From Paenibacillus polygoni (GTDB lineage Bacteria; Bacillota; Bacilli; Paenibacillales; Paenibacillaceae): a DNA stretch of 64,000 nucleotides. Within the stretch, counting starts at the first letter, position 1, and every line of letters starts with the position of its first letter. The notes under the pieces are model-generated. The model saw nothing but the letters and a program-made list of their open reading frames with translations, did not search any database and had not been told where the DNA came from. The stretch lies in contig NZ_CP127162.1 in assembly GCF_030263935.1 (NCBI RefSeq), positions 1,001,501 to 1,065,500 of the forward strand, read 5' to 3'. A program made the translations under genes and the position numbers. Shown one piece after another: positions 8,120-17,043 of this stretch.

Positions 8120-9976
8120 TTACCCGGCATCATTTCGTGGCTTTTCCTTGAATATCGTTTCACGTCCCGCTTCTAGTGCATGTTGATATAAATCCTCATA
8201 CGTTCCTCTCAGCTCCATTAGTTCTTTGTGGGTGCCGGATTCCACGATTCGGCCTTCTTGCATAACAAGAATGCGGTCTGCATGCATGATCGTCGATAAT
8301 CGGTGAGCAATGACAATGGTAGTTCGCCCGGCAGCTACAGAAGAGAGCGCGCTTTGAACTAATTGTTCCGTATGGGAATCCAGATTTGCGGTTGCTTCGT
8401 CCAGTATGAGAATTCGCGGCTGGAACACAACGATACGAGCAAAAGAAATCAGCTGGCGTTCTCCGGCAGATAATCCGCTGCCTCTTTCAGATAGATGCGT
8501 ATCATACCCGTCTGCTAAACGGCGAATCATGGAATCTGCCCCTACAAATTTGCAGGCTTCGATAACCTGCTCTTTCGGCACATCTTCTCGGAACAGCCGG
8601 ATGTTGTCAATGATCGAGCCGGAGAAGAGAAAAGGGTCCTGCTGAATCAGCCCGACAATCCGGTGCAGCGTTTCCTGCGGCATTTTACGAATATCAACAC
8701 CGTCAATCTCGATACTGCCTTCATTCACATCATAGAATCGATTCAGCAGACTGATGACCGTACTTTTACCTGCACCAGTTGTTCCAACAATGCCAATCAT
8801 TTCACCCGCATGTATCGTAAGATTCAGGTTATGAATGATAGGCTGATTCTCAAGATAACCAAACGAGACATCGTTAAAATCAATCCGTCCGTTCACATCA
8901 TCTGTTGTCAGGGTGACAGCATCGCTTACCTCCGGTTCTTTCACTCCGGGATCTGTACCGAGTATTGCCCAGATTCGTTCCATGGAGACTGTAGTGGACT
9001 GGAATGTATTCCACTGCATCGTAATTTGGTTGATCGGCTGGAAGAACTGACGAATATAACTGATGAATGCATAGAGTACGCCGACTTCCAGTGAAGAACC
9101 GAGAACTGCTTTACCGCCTAACCAGATCATAAGTACAAGGGCGATATTCCCTAGAATATCAAAGGTTCGGTTAAAAATGACGTTAGACCGAATCTGCCTT
9201 ACATTAGCCGAAAAGTAATTTCCGTTCTGCTCGTTAAATTGTTTCATTTGTTCCTTTTCCTGATGATAAGCCTGAATGAGAAACATGCCGGATAAGTTCT
9301 CAGCGATAAAGGAAACCAGTCTCGACAAGCGGGTTCTTGCTTGCTGATAGGTTTCACGTAAATATTTGCGGAATAAGACGGCTACAAGAGCAATGAACGG
9401 AAGAACAGCTACAGAATATAGAGCAAGAGTCACGTCTAGCTGAAACATAAAAACAATAATCATCACAAGCATCATGCCATCTCGTATCAGACTGAGCAGT
9501 ACCTGTGTAAAGAAAGAACTGATCGTTTCTGTATCACTCGACACATTGGTGACAAGGCTTCCGCTATGTTTGCGATCAAAAAAGGACATCGACATCTTCG
9601 TAATATGAGTGAACAGATCTTTACGGAGTGCAGCTACAATGTTTTGTCCTGCATACTGCAGCAGATTATTTTGAATATATGTGAATATAAAACTAATGAC
9701 CGACAAGATAAGATACACAAGAGCAATTTGAATGAGAAAAGTTAGCCCCGTTCGGCCCAGTGCCAGATGGTCATCAATCGCGACTTTAATGAGATACGGC
9801 TGCGAAAGTTCGGCAGCAATCCCAAGCAAGGAGCAGATAAAAATGAGAACAAAAGTAAAACGGTGCGGCCTGCCATATCGTAATATGGAGCGGAATGCAC
9901 TTGCTTTCTTTTTCTTATCTTCGTTCATATCCAGACGGCTATGAGGTTGTTTCTCTCTTATTATCGTATCAGACAT
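8120..9976 (-). CDS. ABC exporter half-transporter, catalytically competent subunit
   Basis: 618 residues from the ATG at 9976; AGGAGGAGGG lies eight bases upstream, so an upstream ATG at 10015 is rejected. An N-terminal six-helix membrane domain (residues about 40-330) precedes an ATPase with Walker A GTTGAGKST, signature LSAGERQ, Walker B ILILDEAT with the catalytic Glu, and H-loop AHRLS. It overlaps the end of the upstream subunit gene by eight bases. Together they fit a heterodimeric type IV exporter like BmrC/BmrD or YfiB/YfiC, which expel drugs or lipids. Substrate unknown. Confidence 0.92.
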   Translation of the reverse strand: MSDTIIREKQPHSRLDMNEDKKKKASAFRSILRYGRPHRFTFVLIFICSLLGIAAELSQPYLIKVAIDDHLALGRTGLTFLIQIALVYLILSVISFIFTYIQNNLLQYAGQNIVAALRKDLFTHITKMSMSFFDRKHSGSLVTNVSSDTETISSFFTQVLLSLIRDGMMLVMIIVFMFQLDVTLALYSVAVLPFIALVAVLFRKYLRETYQQARTRLSRLVSFIAENLSGMFLIQAYHQEKEQMKQFNEQNGNYFSANVRQIRSNVIFNRTFDILGNIALVLMIWLGGKAVLGSSLEVGVLYAFISYIRQFFQPINQITMQWNTFQSTTVSMERIWAILGTDPGVKEPEVSDAVTLTTDDVNGRIDFNDVSFGYLENQPIIHNLNLTIHAGEMIGIVGTTGAGKSTVISLLNRFYDVNEGSIEIDGVDIRKMPQETLHRIVGLIQQDPFLFSGSIIDNIRLFREDVPKEQVIEACKFVGADSMIRRLADGYDTHLSERGSGLSAGERQLISFARIVVFQPRILILDEATANLDSHTEQLVQSALSSVAAGRTTIVIAHRLSTIMHADRILVMQEGRIVESGTHKELMELRGTYEDLYQHALEAGRETIFKEKPRNDAG

Positions 9977-11711
9977 GATGCAATCCCTCCTCCTGTATAC
10001 GCGCAAGAGAAGCATACCTGCCTTCCAGGTTCATCAGTTCTTGATGCGTACCTTGCTCCATAATTCGTCCTTCTTCAAGAACGACAATCACGTCCGCATG
10101 TTTCACCGCACTGATTCGGTGCGAGATGATTAAGGTCGTTTTATGCTTACGATCTTTTTTTAATTGGTTTAGAATACCGGTTTCGGTTACGGCATCCACT
10201 GCGCTCATACTGTCATCTAGAATAAGTAAAGGTGAGTTTTTCATGAGTCCTCTAGCGAGACTTGTACGCTGCCTTTGCCCGCCTGACAAGGTGACACCTC
10301 GCTCGCCGAGTGGAGTTTCAAACGATTTAGGGAACTGAATGATATTATCGAATATCATCGCTTGTTTCGCAGGTTCCTCCACCTGACTAATTGTAGCCGT
10401 TCGATTGCTGAATGCGATATTGTCGCGAATCGTTGTGCTGAACAAGAATCCGTCTTGAGGTACGTAAGCTAATTTGGAGCGCAAACTTTCCAGTGTCAGA
10501 CTGCGAACATCAGTCCCGCTGACTTTGATTGTGCCGGCAGGAGGTTCATAGATGCGGAGCAATAGTTTTACGAGTGTGCTTTTTCCACTGCCCGTTCGTC
10601 CCACGATGCCGGCGGTTTTTCCTGATGGGATAACGAGATTAATATCTTTAAGAGCAAACTCTTTACTGCCTGGATACTTGAAGGATAGTTCCTGAATTTG
10701 AATGTCTTCTACCTGCTTCAGCGGTTTTGCATCCGAAGTTTCCCGTACATCGGGAATTTCAGCGAGCAGGCTGTTGACACGTTCAAGAGAAGCACCGGAC
10801 CTCTGCATCATATTAATCACATTCCCGATCTGCTGGAGAGGGCCCATATTCATACGCAAGTACAGGGTCAGAGCTACAAAACTACCAAGACTGATCGTAT
10901 TCTGAATCGTCATGTATCCGCCTACCACAATAGATACTACGAGCGAAAATGCTCCGAGCAGCGGAAGCAGTGCCTGGAAAAGAGACGAGAGACGTACCAG
11001 CTTCAGCTGTTTATCCCTTATGGCATCTACAGAAGCACCAAAACGGATCCGAGAGATTTCTTCCGTTGCAAACGTTTTGGTAACACGAATCCCGCCAAGC
11101 TGTTCTTCTGCTGATTCTGTCATTGATGCAAGCGCTTCCTGAACAGCTTTTGACCTTTTGCGAATACGTGGTCCGAAGTACACTACTAGAAAAGGAATGG
11201 CCAGTAGAGGACCTACACTAATCGCAATGAGTGTAAATGGAATTCCGCTAATCATCATCATGACTACACAAGACAGCAGCAGGAATACTGCATTCGTTGT
11301 CTGATTAATGCCGTTAGATATCGCTTCCCGGACGGAAGTGACATCATTCATTACATAGCTGAGAAGCTTGCCTGTGCCTTGTTTTGCAAAATATTTGTCA
11401 CTCAGCTCTGAAAATTTACCGAAAAGTTTCTGCCGGGTAATGAACTCAAATCTTCTGCCGAGCCGCATAATCATAAACTGTCCAAGTCCGAATAAAGCAT
11501 TGTAGGAGACTGCAATAATGAGCAGCAGCAAGCTATAGCGAATGATTTTATCCATGGTGAGCGTTTGTCTTTGCAGTTCGTCTGTAAATTGACCTACCAC
11601 ACGAGGGAGCAGGGCCTGATCAACATTGGAGATAATGATTAGCAGAATGGCACTAAGGTAGGAAAGCCAGTGAGACTGTACATAGTTACGAAGTAAACTT
11701 CGATCATTCAC
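9969..11711 (-). CDS. ABC exporter half-transporter, degenerate-site subunit
   Basis: 580 residues from a GTG with AAGGAG upstream. Six membrane helices lie in residues about 1-310, then the ATPase: Walker A GRTGSGKST, signature LSGGQRQ, Walker B LLILDDSMSAVD in which Asp replaces the catalytic Glu, and H-loop SHRIS. One degenerate and one consensus ATP site is the mark of heterodimeric exporters, and the partner gene follows with an overlap. A strong hairpin in the 5' leader may attenuate transcription, as known for the bmrB-bmrCD leader of Bacillus subtilis. Confidence 0.92.
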   Translation of the reverse strand: MNDRSLLRNYVQSHWLSYLSAILLIIISNVDQALLPRVVGQFTDELQRQTLTMDKIIRYSLLLLIIAVSYNALFGLGQFMIMRLGRRFEFITRQKLFGKFSELSDKYFAKQGTGKLLSYVMNDVTSVREAISNGINQTTNAVFLLLSCVVMMMISGIPFTLIAISVGPLLAIPFLVVYFGPRIRKRSKAVQEALASMTESAEEQLGGIRVTKTFATEEISRIRFGASVDAIRDKQLKLVRLSSLFQALLPLLGAFSLVVSIVVGGYMTIQNTISLGSFVALTLYLRMNMGPLQQIGNVINMMQRSGASLERVNSLLAEIPDVRETSDAKPLKQVEDIQIQELSFKYPGSKEFALKDINLVIPSGKTAGIVGRTGSGKSTLVKLLLRIYEPPAGTIKVSGTDVRSLTLESLRSKLAYVPQDGFLFSTTIRDNIAFSNRTATISQVEEPAKQAMIFDNIIQFPKSFETPLGERGVTLSGGQRQRTSLARGLMKNSPLLILDDSMSAVDAVTETGILNQLKKDRKHKTTLIISHRISAVKHADVIVVLEEGRIMEQGTHQELMNLEGRYASLARIQEEGLHHV

Positions 11712-11747
11712 GGATCACTCATCTCCTTATCAGTGTTTGCGGACACA

Positions 11748-11790
11748 AAAGGGCAGGACGCTGGTCTGTTAAAAAAGCGTCGTGCCCTTT
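11748..11790 (-). promoter_or_regulatory. Leader hairpin, candidate attenuator of the ABC operon
   Basis: Minus strand arms AAAGGGCA-c-GACGC and GCGTC-c-TGCCCTTT pair over 13 positions around one mismatch, end in TTTT and lie 37 bases upstream of the ABC start. A -10-like TATAAT is at 11819-11814. No gene ends upstream, so a terminator here would act on the leader itself. Confidence 0.5.
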
Positions 11791-12109
11791 CTAATGTATG
11801 TATTTTGATGAACATTATAATCTTATTTTTAAGTAAATTCACCTTAATGTCAAACCATTTCATGGTCAAAAAACAGCTTTTATGAAAGAAGACCGAAGCG
11901 GAAAAAAGATTGTAATGAGATTTATCGTCATTGGGAAATATAGAAGTAGTCTTACAGATTGGATGTTAGCATGAAACAAATTTCAGAATTTTCTCGTTTA
12001 GAGAATAGAACATATACGAACCATTTTCATATTACCTCTAGTTGCTTTAATCAGGAAATCGTTTCACGCGAGGAAGTTAAAGGTTTATAAATGATGGAGG
12101 TAGGTTACG
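11791..12109. other. Intergenic region between divergent genes
   Basis: Holds leader and promoter sequence of the ABC operon (minus) and the upstream region of the SLH protein gene (plus). AT-rich; no supported gene seen. Confidence 0.5.
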
Positions 12110-13021
12110 ATGAAACGTTTAACCGTGAAAACTTCAGTTGCAGCTTTAAGTTTGTCCCTTGTTTTTGGAGGGATGTCAGCTTATGCTTTTGACGATGTTA
12201 CATTAGATACACAGGTTCAGATGCTTCAGTCGCTTCGCGATCAAGGGATTGTAAAAGGAGTGTCTTCGAATAAGTTCAATCCCGCAGGCACTTTATCAGA
12301 AGCACAAGGTATTCAGATGATTGTGAATGCATTTGATCTGAGCGCAGGAAACGAGACGACAGAGCCGGGAAACCCGAAATGGTATCATGCAGCTTATGAT
12401 GCAGCAATGGCAGAGGGATTGTCTATACCGGAAATGAGAGACGCAGAAGAGGCTCTTACGAGAGAAGTATTTGCAAACCTCCTATTCGAAGGAATAAACA
12501 CGACAGGTGAATACCCTGTGATCTTACTTTACAACCACATCGAAGATGAGCAAGAGATCAGACCTGAGTATACATCTTCGATTCAGAATTTACTGAATAT
12601 GAAGGTAATCAGCCTGGATGATAAGGAACAATTTAGACCTCGTGATACACTCACTCGGATGGAGGCGGCAGAAATGGTCTATGAGGCGAGAGAGTTTATC
12701 GATCGATATGGAAAGGGCGGCTCCTCCGATGAAACACCGGGAACTGTGCCAGGAAGCGGTCAGCAGGCAATGGTACCCGAGGTATCCTCCCAAACGATAG
12801 ACGAGAAGACGGTGAAAGTAAAAATCAGTCTGGAACTCCCTAACCCTGGCTATGGACTTGAGATTAAAGATGTAGAACTTAGTAAGAATGGAAAAGCGAT
12901 CATCAAGTATGAGATTATTCAACCTGATCCTAACAAAATGTATCCGCAGGTCATTACAGAACGTTCTGCGGAGACGAATATCCCTTCAGGATATACGCCG
13001 GAAGTGGCGCCTTTTTCATAA
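12110..13021 (+). CDS. Secreted SLH-domain protein with PrcB-like C-terminus
   Basis: 303 residues. A Sec signal peptide (about 1-26, ending AYA) is followed by SLH-like motifs: one near residues 28-75 (LRDQGIVKGVSSNKFNPAGTL), a weaker segment 85-125, and another near 145-190 (LNMKVISLDDKEQFRPRDTL). SLH domains hold proteins on the secondary wall polymer. After a Gly/Ser linker, residues about 220-303 resemble the PrcB C-terminal domain (NPGYGLEIKDVELSKNGK), a possible protease-regulating beta fold. Fewer than three clear SLH repeats makes stable anchoring uncertain. GGAGG precedes the ATG. Confidence 0.75.
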   Translation: MKRLTVKTSVAALSLSLVFGGMSAYAFDDVTLDTQVQMLQSLRDQGIVKGVSSNKFNPAGTLSEAQGIQMIVNAFDLSAGNETTEPGNPKWYHAAYDAAMAEGLSIPEMRDAEEALTREVFANLLFEGINTTGEYPVILLYNHIEDEQEIRPEYTSSIQNLLNMKVISLDDKEQFRPRDTLTRMEAAEMVYEAREFIDRYGKGGSSDETPGTVPGSGQQAMVPEVSSQTIDEKTVKVKISLELPNPGYGLEIKDVELSKNGKAIIKYEIIQPDPNKMYPQVITERSAETNIPSGYTPEVAPFS

Positions 13022-13043
13022 CGTTCCGGAATTCGGGCGCTCT

Positions 13044-13109
13044 GGAATTCCGTCTGACTGTTTCGTTGTTTTGCTTCGCAAAGCCAAAGGCACTGTCAGA
13101 TGGAATTCC
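13044..13109. repeat. Long imperfect hairpin downstream of the SLH gene
   Basis: Arms 13044-13061 and 13092-13109 pair at 17 of 18 positions including one G-T; the motif GGAATTC occurs in both and a related CGGAATTCGG lies just upstream. No T tract follows directly, so a plain terminator is not the obvious reading. Confidence 0.5.
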
Positions 13110-13162
13110 TCCGCTGGCAGGGTAATATAAGAAAACGGGGTTTCTCTGTTTGATGCGACCCC

Positions 13163-13207
13163 AAAAGACGTCTTCTGTTCACATGTCTTAGACAAAGGGC
13201 GTCTTTT
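13163..13207 (+). terminator. Possible terminator
   Basis: AAAAGACG pairs with CGTCTTTT across a long loop, followed by T residues. Weakly supported. Confidence 0.35.
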
Positions 13208-13432
13208 TATGTTGCCTTTTTTTCGAGGAACAGGAACATATGCCTATCGGAACCATGTATCCACACCAGTTACACCTACTATATATAACTAATAGTTACA
13301 GGCTTGTCTCTTGTCCATACCTTAATTTATATAGACCATAGTTATGTGGATTTCAATTTTAAATAAGCTAACATTTTATAGTATGGTTAATGGTAAAATT
13401 AAACAATATAAACAGGAGGGGAGTAAATAACT

Positions 13433-14074
13433 TTGCTGAAGCTAAAGTTCATCGGTACCATACTTATTATTGCTGTAATACTGTGTGCATGCTCAAAGGA
13501 TATATCTAATCCATCGGAAACAACAATAACAAAACAAGTGGAAGGAACTTCTTTGCACGTGGAGCCAATCGATTTATTCGCCGGAGAAGCACGAAAGTTC
13601 CAGCCTTTTCTTGGCACGATGTCGGGTGCGGTGAAATTTAAGTATAACGGAAGCAAAAATGATATTACTGCTACAATTGAACTTTGGGAAAACGGGACGA
13701 AAACGAAGACATACAGTTCAATTAGCACCACAATGCAGGATTCACTAGAGAAGACAAAGGACTATGAAGGCGAATTTATCGCATCGATTAAGACAGTTTC
13801 AATTGAAGGCAGTAAACCGCTGTATGAAATTACCTCAGCTTTTGCAAATAAAAATGGTACGTCATCAGCGGTTACTTATATCGATCGTGATAGTAGTCTT
13901 AATGGAAGCAATACGATCCAACTAAATCAAACCCTGGATGTTGAAGATAATGAAGCGGTTTCCGTATGGGGGATGCAGGCTACAGACAAGAATGAGTGGG
14001 AAACCGTCGATTTTACCCCTGAGCGTTTAAAAACCGCAAGATGGGCTTTGATATTTAAGTTATCTGTAAACTGA
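13433..14074 (+). CDS. Putative lipoprotein, function unknown
   Basis: 213 residues from a TTG with GGAGGGG upstream. The N-terminus is a type II signal peptide with the lipobox LCAC (Cys at about residue 20), so the mature protein should be lipid-anchored outside the membrane. The mature part is rich in charged residues and short beta segments (AVKFKYNGSKNDITATIELWENG) and shows no family I recognise. First of six plus-strand genes in this region that are each followed by the same ~100-bp repeat; its stop lies five bases before that repeat. Confidence 0.7.
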   Translation: MLKLKFIGTILIIAVILCACSKDISNPSETTITKQVEGTSLHVEPIDLFAGEARKFQPFLGTMSGAVKFKYNGSKNDITATIELWENGTKTKTYSSISTTMQDSLEKTKDYEGEFIASIKTVSIEGSKPLYEITSAFANKNGTSSAVTYIDRDSSLNGSNTIQLNQTLDVEDNEAVSVWGMQATDKNEWETVDFTPERLKTARWALIFKLSVN

Positions 14075-14078
14075 CGAT

Positions 14079-14178
14079 TAACGAACGAAAAACAATAGTT
14101 GAACACAGAAGGGAGCAACTTGCCAATAGGCAGCTGCTCCTTTTTAGTTATGAAAACCAGCAGGATCGTGTAGCAATT
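14079..14178 (+). repeat. Intergenic repeat copy A
   Basis: Contains CGAAAAACAATAGTTGAACA, then GGGAGCAACTTGCC and GGCAGCTGCTCC pairing as a hairpin before TTTTT, then ATGAAAACCAGCAGGAT. Same orientation as the five other copies; probably ends transcription of the lipoprotein gene. Confidence 0.8.
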
Positions 14179-14256
14179 CACTTGTCTGGAAGGAATTTAC
14201 TTATTGGAGGCGAATAGCTATGAATTAGTTATCTGAAAACAGGAGAGATGGTAAGT

Positions 14257-14970
14257 ATGAGGAGCAAGCCAGTTGTGTTAGTGATGGGTGTCTTCCATTT
14301 TCGATATGTAGATGACATCCTTGAACCCTATCGTCAGAAAGAAATTCAAGAATTGTCACAGCGGATAGCGGAGTTTCGTCCTACGAAGGTGTGTGTGGAG
14401 GAAGTTCTAGAGCGAAATGACGAGCTTAATGAGGAATACCAGAAATTTCTTTCAGGCGATTCAGAACCACTGGCAAACGAGATTCAGCAATTAGGATATC
14501 GTATTGCTCGTGATCTAGGACACGAGCAAATTTATGCGACTGATTACATGCATCTGGATCAAGCAGATAAAGACTTATTGGAACATGGCTTTGAAGAAGT
14601 AGAAAAAAAACAGCCTGAGCTATACAACGAATCAAACGAGTGGGCGGAACGACTACATAAGATGTTCAAACCCGGAACAGTGCTGGAAATGATCCGTAGT
14701 CATAACGATGATGAGATAAATGCTTTCGATCATCAATACTATATTCGGTACAGAGCACGTTTCGGTGAATACCCAGATTATATCGGAAGCTTCTGGTTAC
14801 GTTGGTGGTACAGGAGAAACTTAATTATTTATTCCAACATTGCTAGATTGGCTACAGAAGATGATCGGATTCTTGTCATTTATGGAAACAGCCATAATTA
14901 TTTACTTAAGCAATTCATCCGTGAGAGTGGATTATTTGAATTGGAACACATTGATAGGTATCTGAACTAA
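14257..14970 (+). CDS. DUF5694-type protein, function unknown
   Basis: 237 residues from the ATG at 14257, preferred over 14248 because AGGAG lies 11 bases upstream of the former and only two from the latter. Starts KPVVLVMGVFHFRYVDD, continues with Q-x-EI-x-EL and RPTKVCVEEV and has a late IYGNSHNYLLKQFI block. This layout (GxFHF near the start, GxxH near the end) matches the DUF5694 family, thought related to TraB/ChaN-like proteins. No signal peptide or membrane segment. The two His-containing motifs could bind metal, which is inference. Followed by repeat copy B. Confidence 0.7.
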   Translation: MRSKPVVLVMGVFHFRYVDDILEPYRQKEIQELSQRIAEFRPTKVCVEEVLERNDELNEEYQKFLSGDSEPLANEIQQLGYRIARDLGHEQIYATDYMHLDQADKDLLEHGFEEVEKKQPELYNESNEWAERLHKMFKPGTVLEMIRSHNDDEINAFDHQYYIRYRARFGEYPDYIGSFWLRWWYRRNLIIYSNIARLATEDDRILVIYGNSHNYLLKQFIRESGLFELEHIDRYLN

Positions 14971-15009
14971 GATAAATTCGACCTTACAACTATCGGAATC
15001 TATGTTTGT

Positions 15010-15114
15010 TCAGTTAACGAAAAAACAATAGTAGAAAACAGAAGGGAGCAGCTTGCCAGTTGGCAGTTACTCCCTTTTAAGTTATGCAAACCGGCAGAGG
15101 CAGATTAGTGCAAC
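15010..15114 (+). repeat. Intergenic repeat copy B
   Basis: TTAACGAAAAAACAATAGTAG, hairpin GGGAGCAGCTTGCC/GGCAGTTACTCCC, TTTT, then GTTATGCAAACCGGCAG. Best-conserved part is the hairpin; it follows the DUF5694-type gene. Confidence 0.8.
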
Positions 15115-15190
15115 AAATGTATCTGACATGCGTTTGTAATATTGAATGCTAAACATTGGAGGTCTTACCTTAGAAGGAGGGATTCGGCAT

Positions 15191-15739
15191 ATGGATATAT
15201 CAAAGAAAAACAAAATGATATATGTTTTAATTTTATTTATTTTGATAACAATGATGGGGATTTATTTTTCAAAAAGTACAAATAAACTTTATGGAAATGA
15301 TAAAGAATCCATACAAGAAGTGATTAAATCTATTGAGGGTTATGAAGATGAATCAGTTGAGATTTTGGAGCTTAAAGATATTAATGATGCAAGGATAGTT
15401 GCTTTTTTATCAAATAATAGTCCAGCATATATTGAATTTTCTAAAAACCAAAAAGGCAATTATGAATGGAGACATATTGAAAAACATGCTGGTCAATCAT
15501 TTACTACATTCTTAATTCGCACATCCGATCATGTATCACGAAATTTAAAATTTATGATAGTGACTAATCAGGAAAATAATATTGCGAAAATGGAATTAGA
15601 GGTAAATGAACAAGTAATTGAACAAAAGTTAAGTATAAATCAGAAGTCTGTTACTTGGATTGATCTACCTAGGGATGGTACCCTTGCATTTAAATATAAA
15701 TATTTTGATAAGGTCGGTAATCTTCTTACTGATAATTAA
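15191..15739 (+). CDS. Membrane-anchored small protein, function unknown
   Basis: 182 residues from the ATG at 15191 (AGGAGG ten bases upstream; a start at 15146 is rejected). A single hydrophobic helix (about residues 9-27) follows a KKNK stretch, so the ~150-residue C-terminal part should lie outside the cell. That part is mostly beta (SVEILELKDINDARIVAFL, then PAYIEFSKNQKGNYEWRHI). No recognised domain. The gene is very AT-rich: 14 G/C in the 60 bases from 15241. It carries its own terminator and then repeat copy C. Confidence 0.65.
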   Translation: MDISKKNKMIYVLILFILITMMGIYFSKSTNKLYGNDKESIQEVIKSIEGYEDESVEILELKDINDARIVAFLSNNSPAYIEFSKNQKGNYEWRHIEKHAGQSFTTFLIRTSDHVSRNLKFMIVTNQENNIAKMELEVNEQVIEQKLSINQKSVTWIDLPRDGTLAFKYKYFDKVGNLLTDN

Positions 15740-15786
15740 TTACAAAGGCAGCCGATTGCATTGATCGATTGCTTTTTGTAATTAAG
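15735..15786 (+). terminator. Terminator-like hairpin overlapping the stop of the preceding gene
   Basis: TTAATTACAAA pairs with TTTTGTAATTAA, with additional pairing inside the loop. Confidence 0.6.
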
Positions 15787-15810
15787 CTAAAAGAGCAGAA
15801 GAGTAGTAAT

Positions 15811-15916
15811 TTTGTACAACTAACTGTAAAGCGTTAGTTCGATCACAGCAGGGAGCTGCTTACCACTTGGCAACTGCTCTCTTTTATTATGCAAATGGGC
15901 AGGATAGTTTAACAAA
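15811..15916 (+). repeat. Intergenic repeat copy C
   Basis: TTTGTACAACTAACTG and a closing GGATAGTTTAACAAA are near inverse complements of each other. Between them are GTAAAGCGTTAGTTC and the hairpin GGGAGCTGCTTACC/GGCAACTGCTCTC followed by TTTT. Confidence 0.8.
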
Positions 15917-16135
15917 AAGAACAGGATACCGAAGCACCTGCTCTTTAATAATGTTATTCAACTATCGTGACAATTACTTGAATAATTCGATTCTGAATCT
16001 GACCATCGTCTGTTTGGAAAATCTCCACAGAAAAAGCGCCTCTGGATTACACTGACCAACCCTCTGTCCCTGGGCCTACTCAGCCCTATTGGACGCCGCA
16101 GGACTCCGGCTGATTACTATTCAAGGAAGCATGTG
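15917..16135. other. Intergenic region, boundary of the GC-rich insert
   Basis: Changes from AT-rich to GC-richer sequence at about 16,020. No supported gene; weak partial reading frames only. Confidence 0.4.
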
Positions 16136-17026
16136 TCAATTGCGACGAGCCGTCCGCTCTATGCCATCAGCGATTACTCTATACAGTTGGTGCGGAATTT
16201 CGTGTCCCATACCGTCCACCAACATTAGCTCGGCCCCAGGGATGGCAGTAGCCGTGTCTTCGCCACACGCCGGTAGAATCAGGGGATCGTCTACCCCATG
16301 AATGACAAGTACTGGTACTTTTATGGTCGCAAGCCGCGGACGACGGTCACCGGCGACAGCCATAGCAGCAATTTGTCGTCCGACACTGCCTGGATCGTAG
16401 TCTCGCTGGATTTCCTCCAGAATGAGCGCCCGATAAGAATCCTCTTCAAACGGATAACCGGTGCCGGCGATGCGTTTGGCAAAAGAGAGTTTTTGCGCCA
16501 AAAATCCTGCTTCATCCTCAAATGGATTCGGCGCCGGTTTAGTCATCATCGCCATAATTTCTGGGGAAGTTTGCGGAAGAGCAGGATTACCGGTACTGGA
16601 CATAATGGATGTGAGTGATAAAACCCGTTCAGGGTACTCACTGGCTATAATCTGGGCGATCATTCCGCCCATCGACCTGCCAACGAAATGTGCTCGGTCA
16701 ATTGATAGGGCGTCGAGCAGTCCAATAGCGTCTTTGGACATGTCATATAGAGTGTAAGGGATGTCTGGTCGCTGTCCCGACATGAGAGCAGTCGCCAGTG
16801 CGTTGAAATCCAGTGTCGGATAATGGCTAAAGTGCGTCGAGCAACCTACGTCGCGATTGTCAAAGCGGATTACACGAAAGCTCTTCGCTGCTAATATCCG
16901 ACAAAACGAATCCGACCATCGGATCATCTGGGTTCCAAGCCCGGCGATAAGGATAATAGCCTCGTCATTTTCGTTACCGAAACTGTCATAGGCCAAATCG
17001 ATGTTGTTGACTTTCAGGATGTTCAT
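16136..17026 (-). CDS. Alpha/beta hydrolase
   Basis: 296 residues, soluble. Hallmarks: oxyanion region LIAGLGTQM, nucleophile Ser in VGRSMGG (about residue 118), acidic residue in HGVDDPL and catalytic His in DGMGHEIP. Close in style to AB-hydrolase fold 1 esterases of the EstC/aclacinomycin methylesterase-like group. Last gene of a three-gene operon, 17 bases after the DUF1330-type gene, with AAGGAG upstream. The gene is clearly GC-richer than its surroundings: 36 G/C in the 60 bases from 16321. This suggests transfer from a higher-GC donor. Substrate unknown. Confidence 0.88.
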   Translation of the reverse strand: MNILKVNNIDLAYDSFGNENDEAIILIAGLGTQMIRWSDSFCRILAAKSFRVIRFDNRDVGCSTHFSHYPTLDFNALATALMSGQRPDIPYTLYDMSKDAIGLLDALSIDRAHFVGRSMGGMIAQIIASEYPERVLSLTSIMSSTGNPALPQTSPEIMAMMTKPAPNPFEDEAGFLAQKLSFAKRIAGTGYPFEEDSYRALILEEIQRDYDPGSVGRQIAAMAVAGDRRPRLATIKVPVLVIHGVDDPLILPACGEDTATAIPGAELMLVDGMGHEIPHQLYRVIADGIERTARRN

Positions 17027-17043
17027 AATAATGTTCTTCTCCT

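Noticed and set aside
9977..10015. Longer N-terminus for the second ABC subunit
   Set aside because: The extra residues overlap the upstream gene, have no ribosome site, and the ATG at 9976 has a very strong one.
15917..16135. Fragment of a broken gene at the edge of the GC-rich block
   Set aside because: The composition shift is visible, but no reading frame gives a recognisable protein segment.
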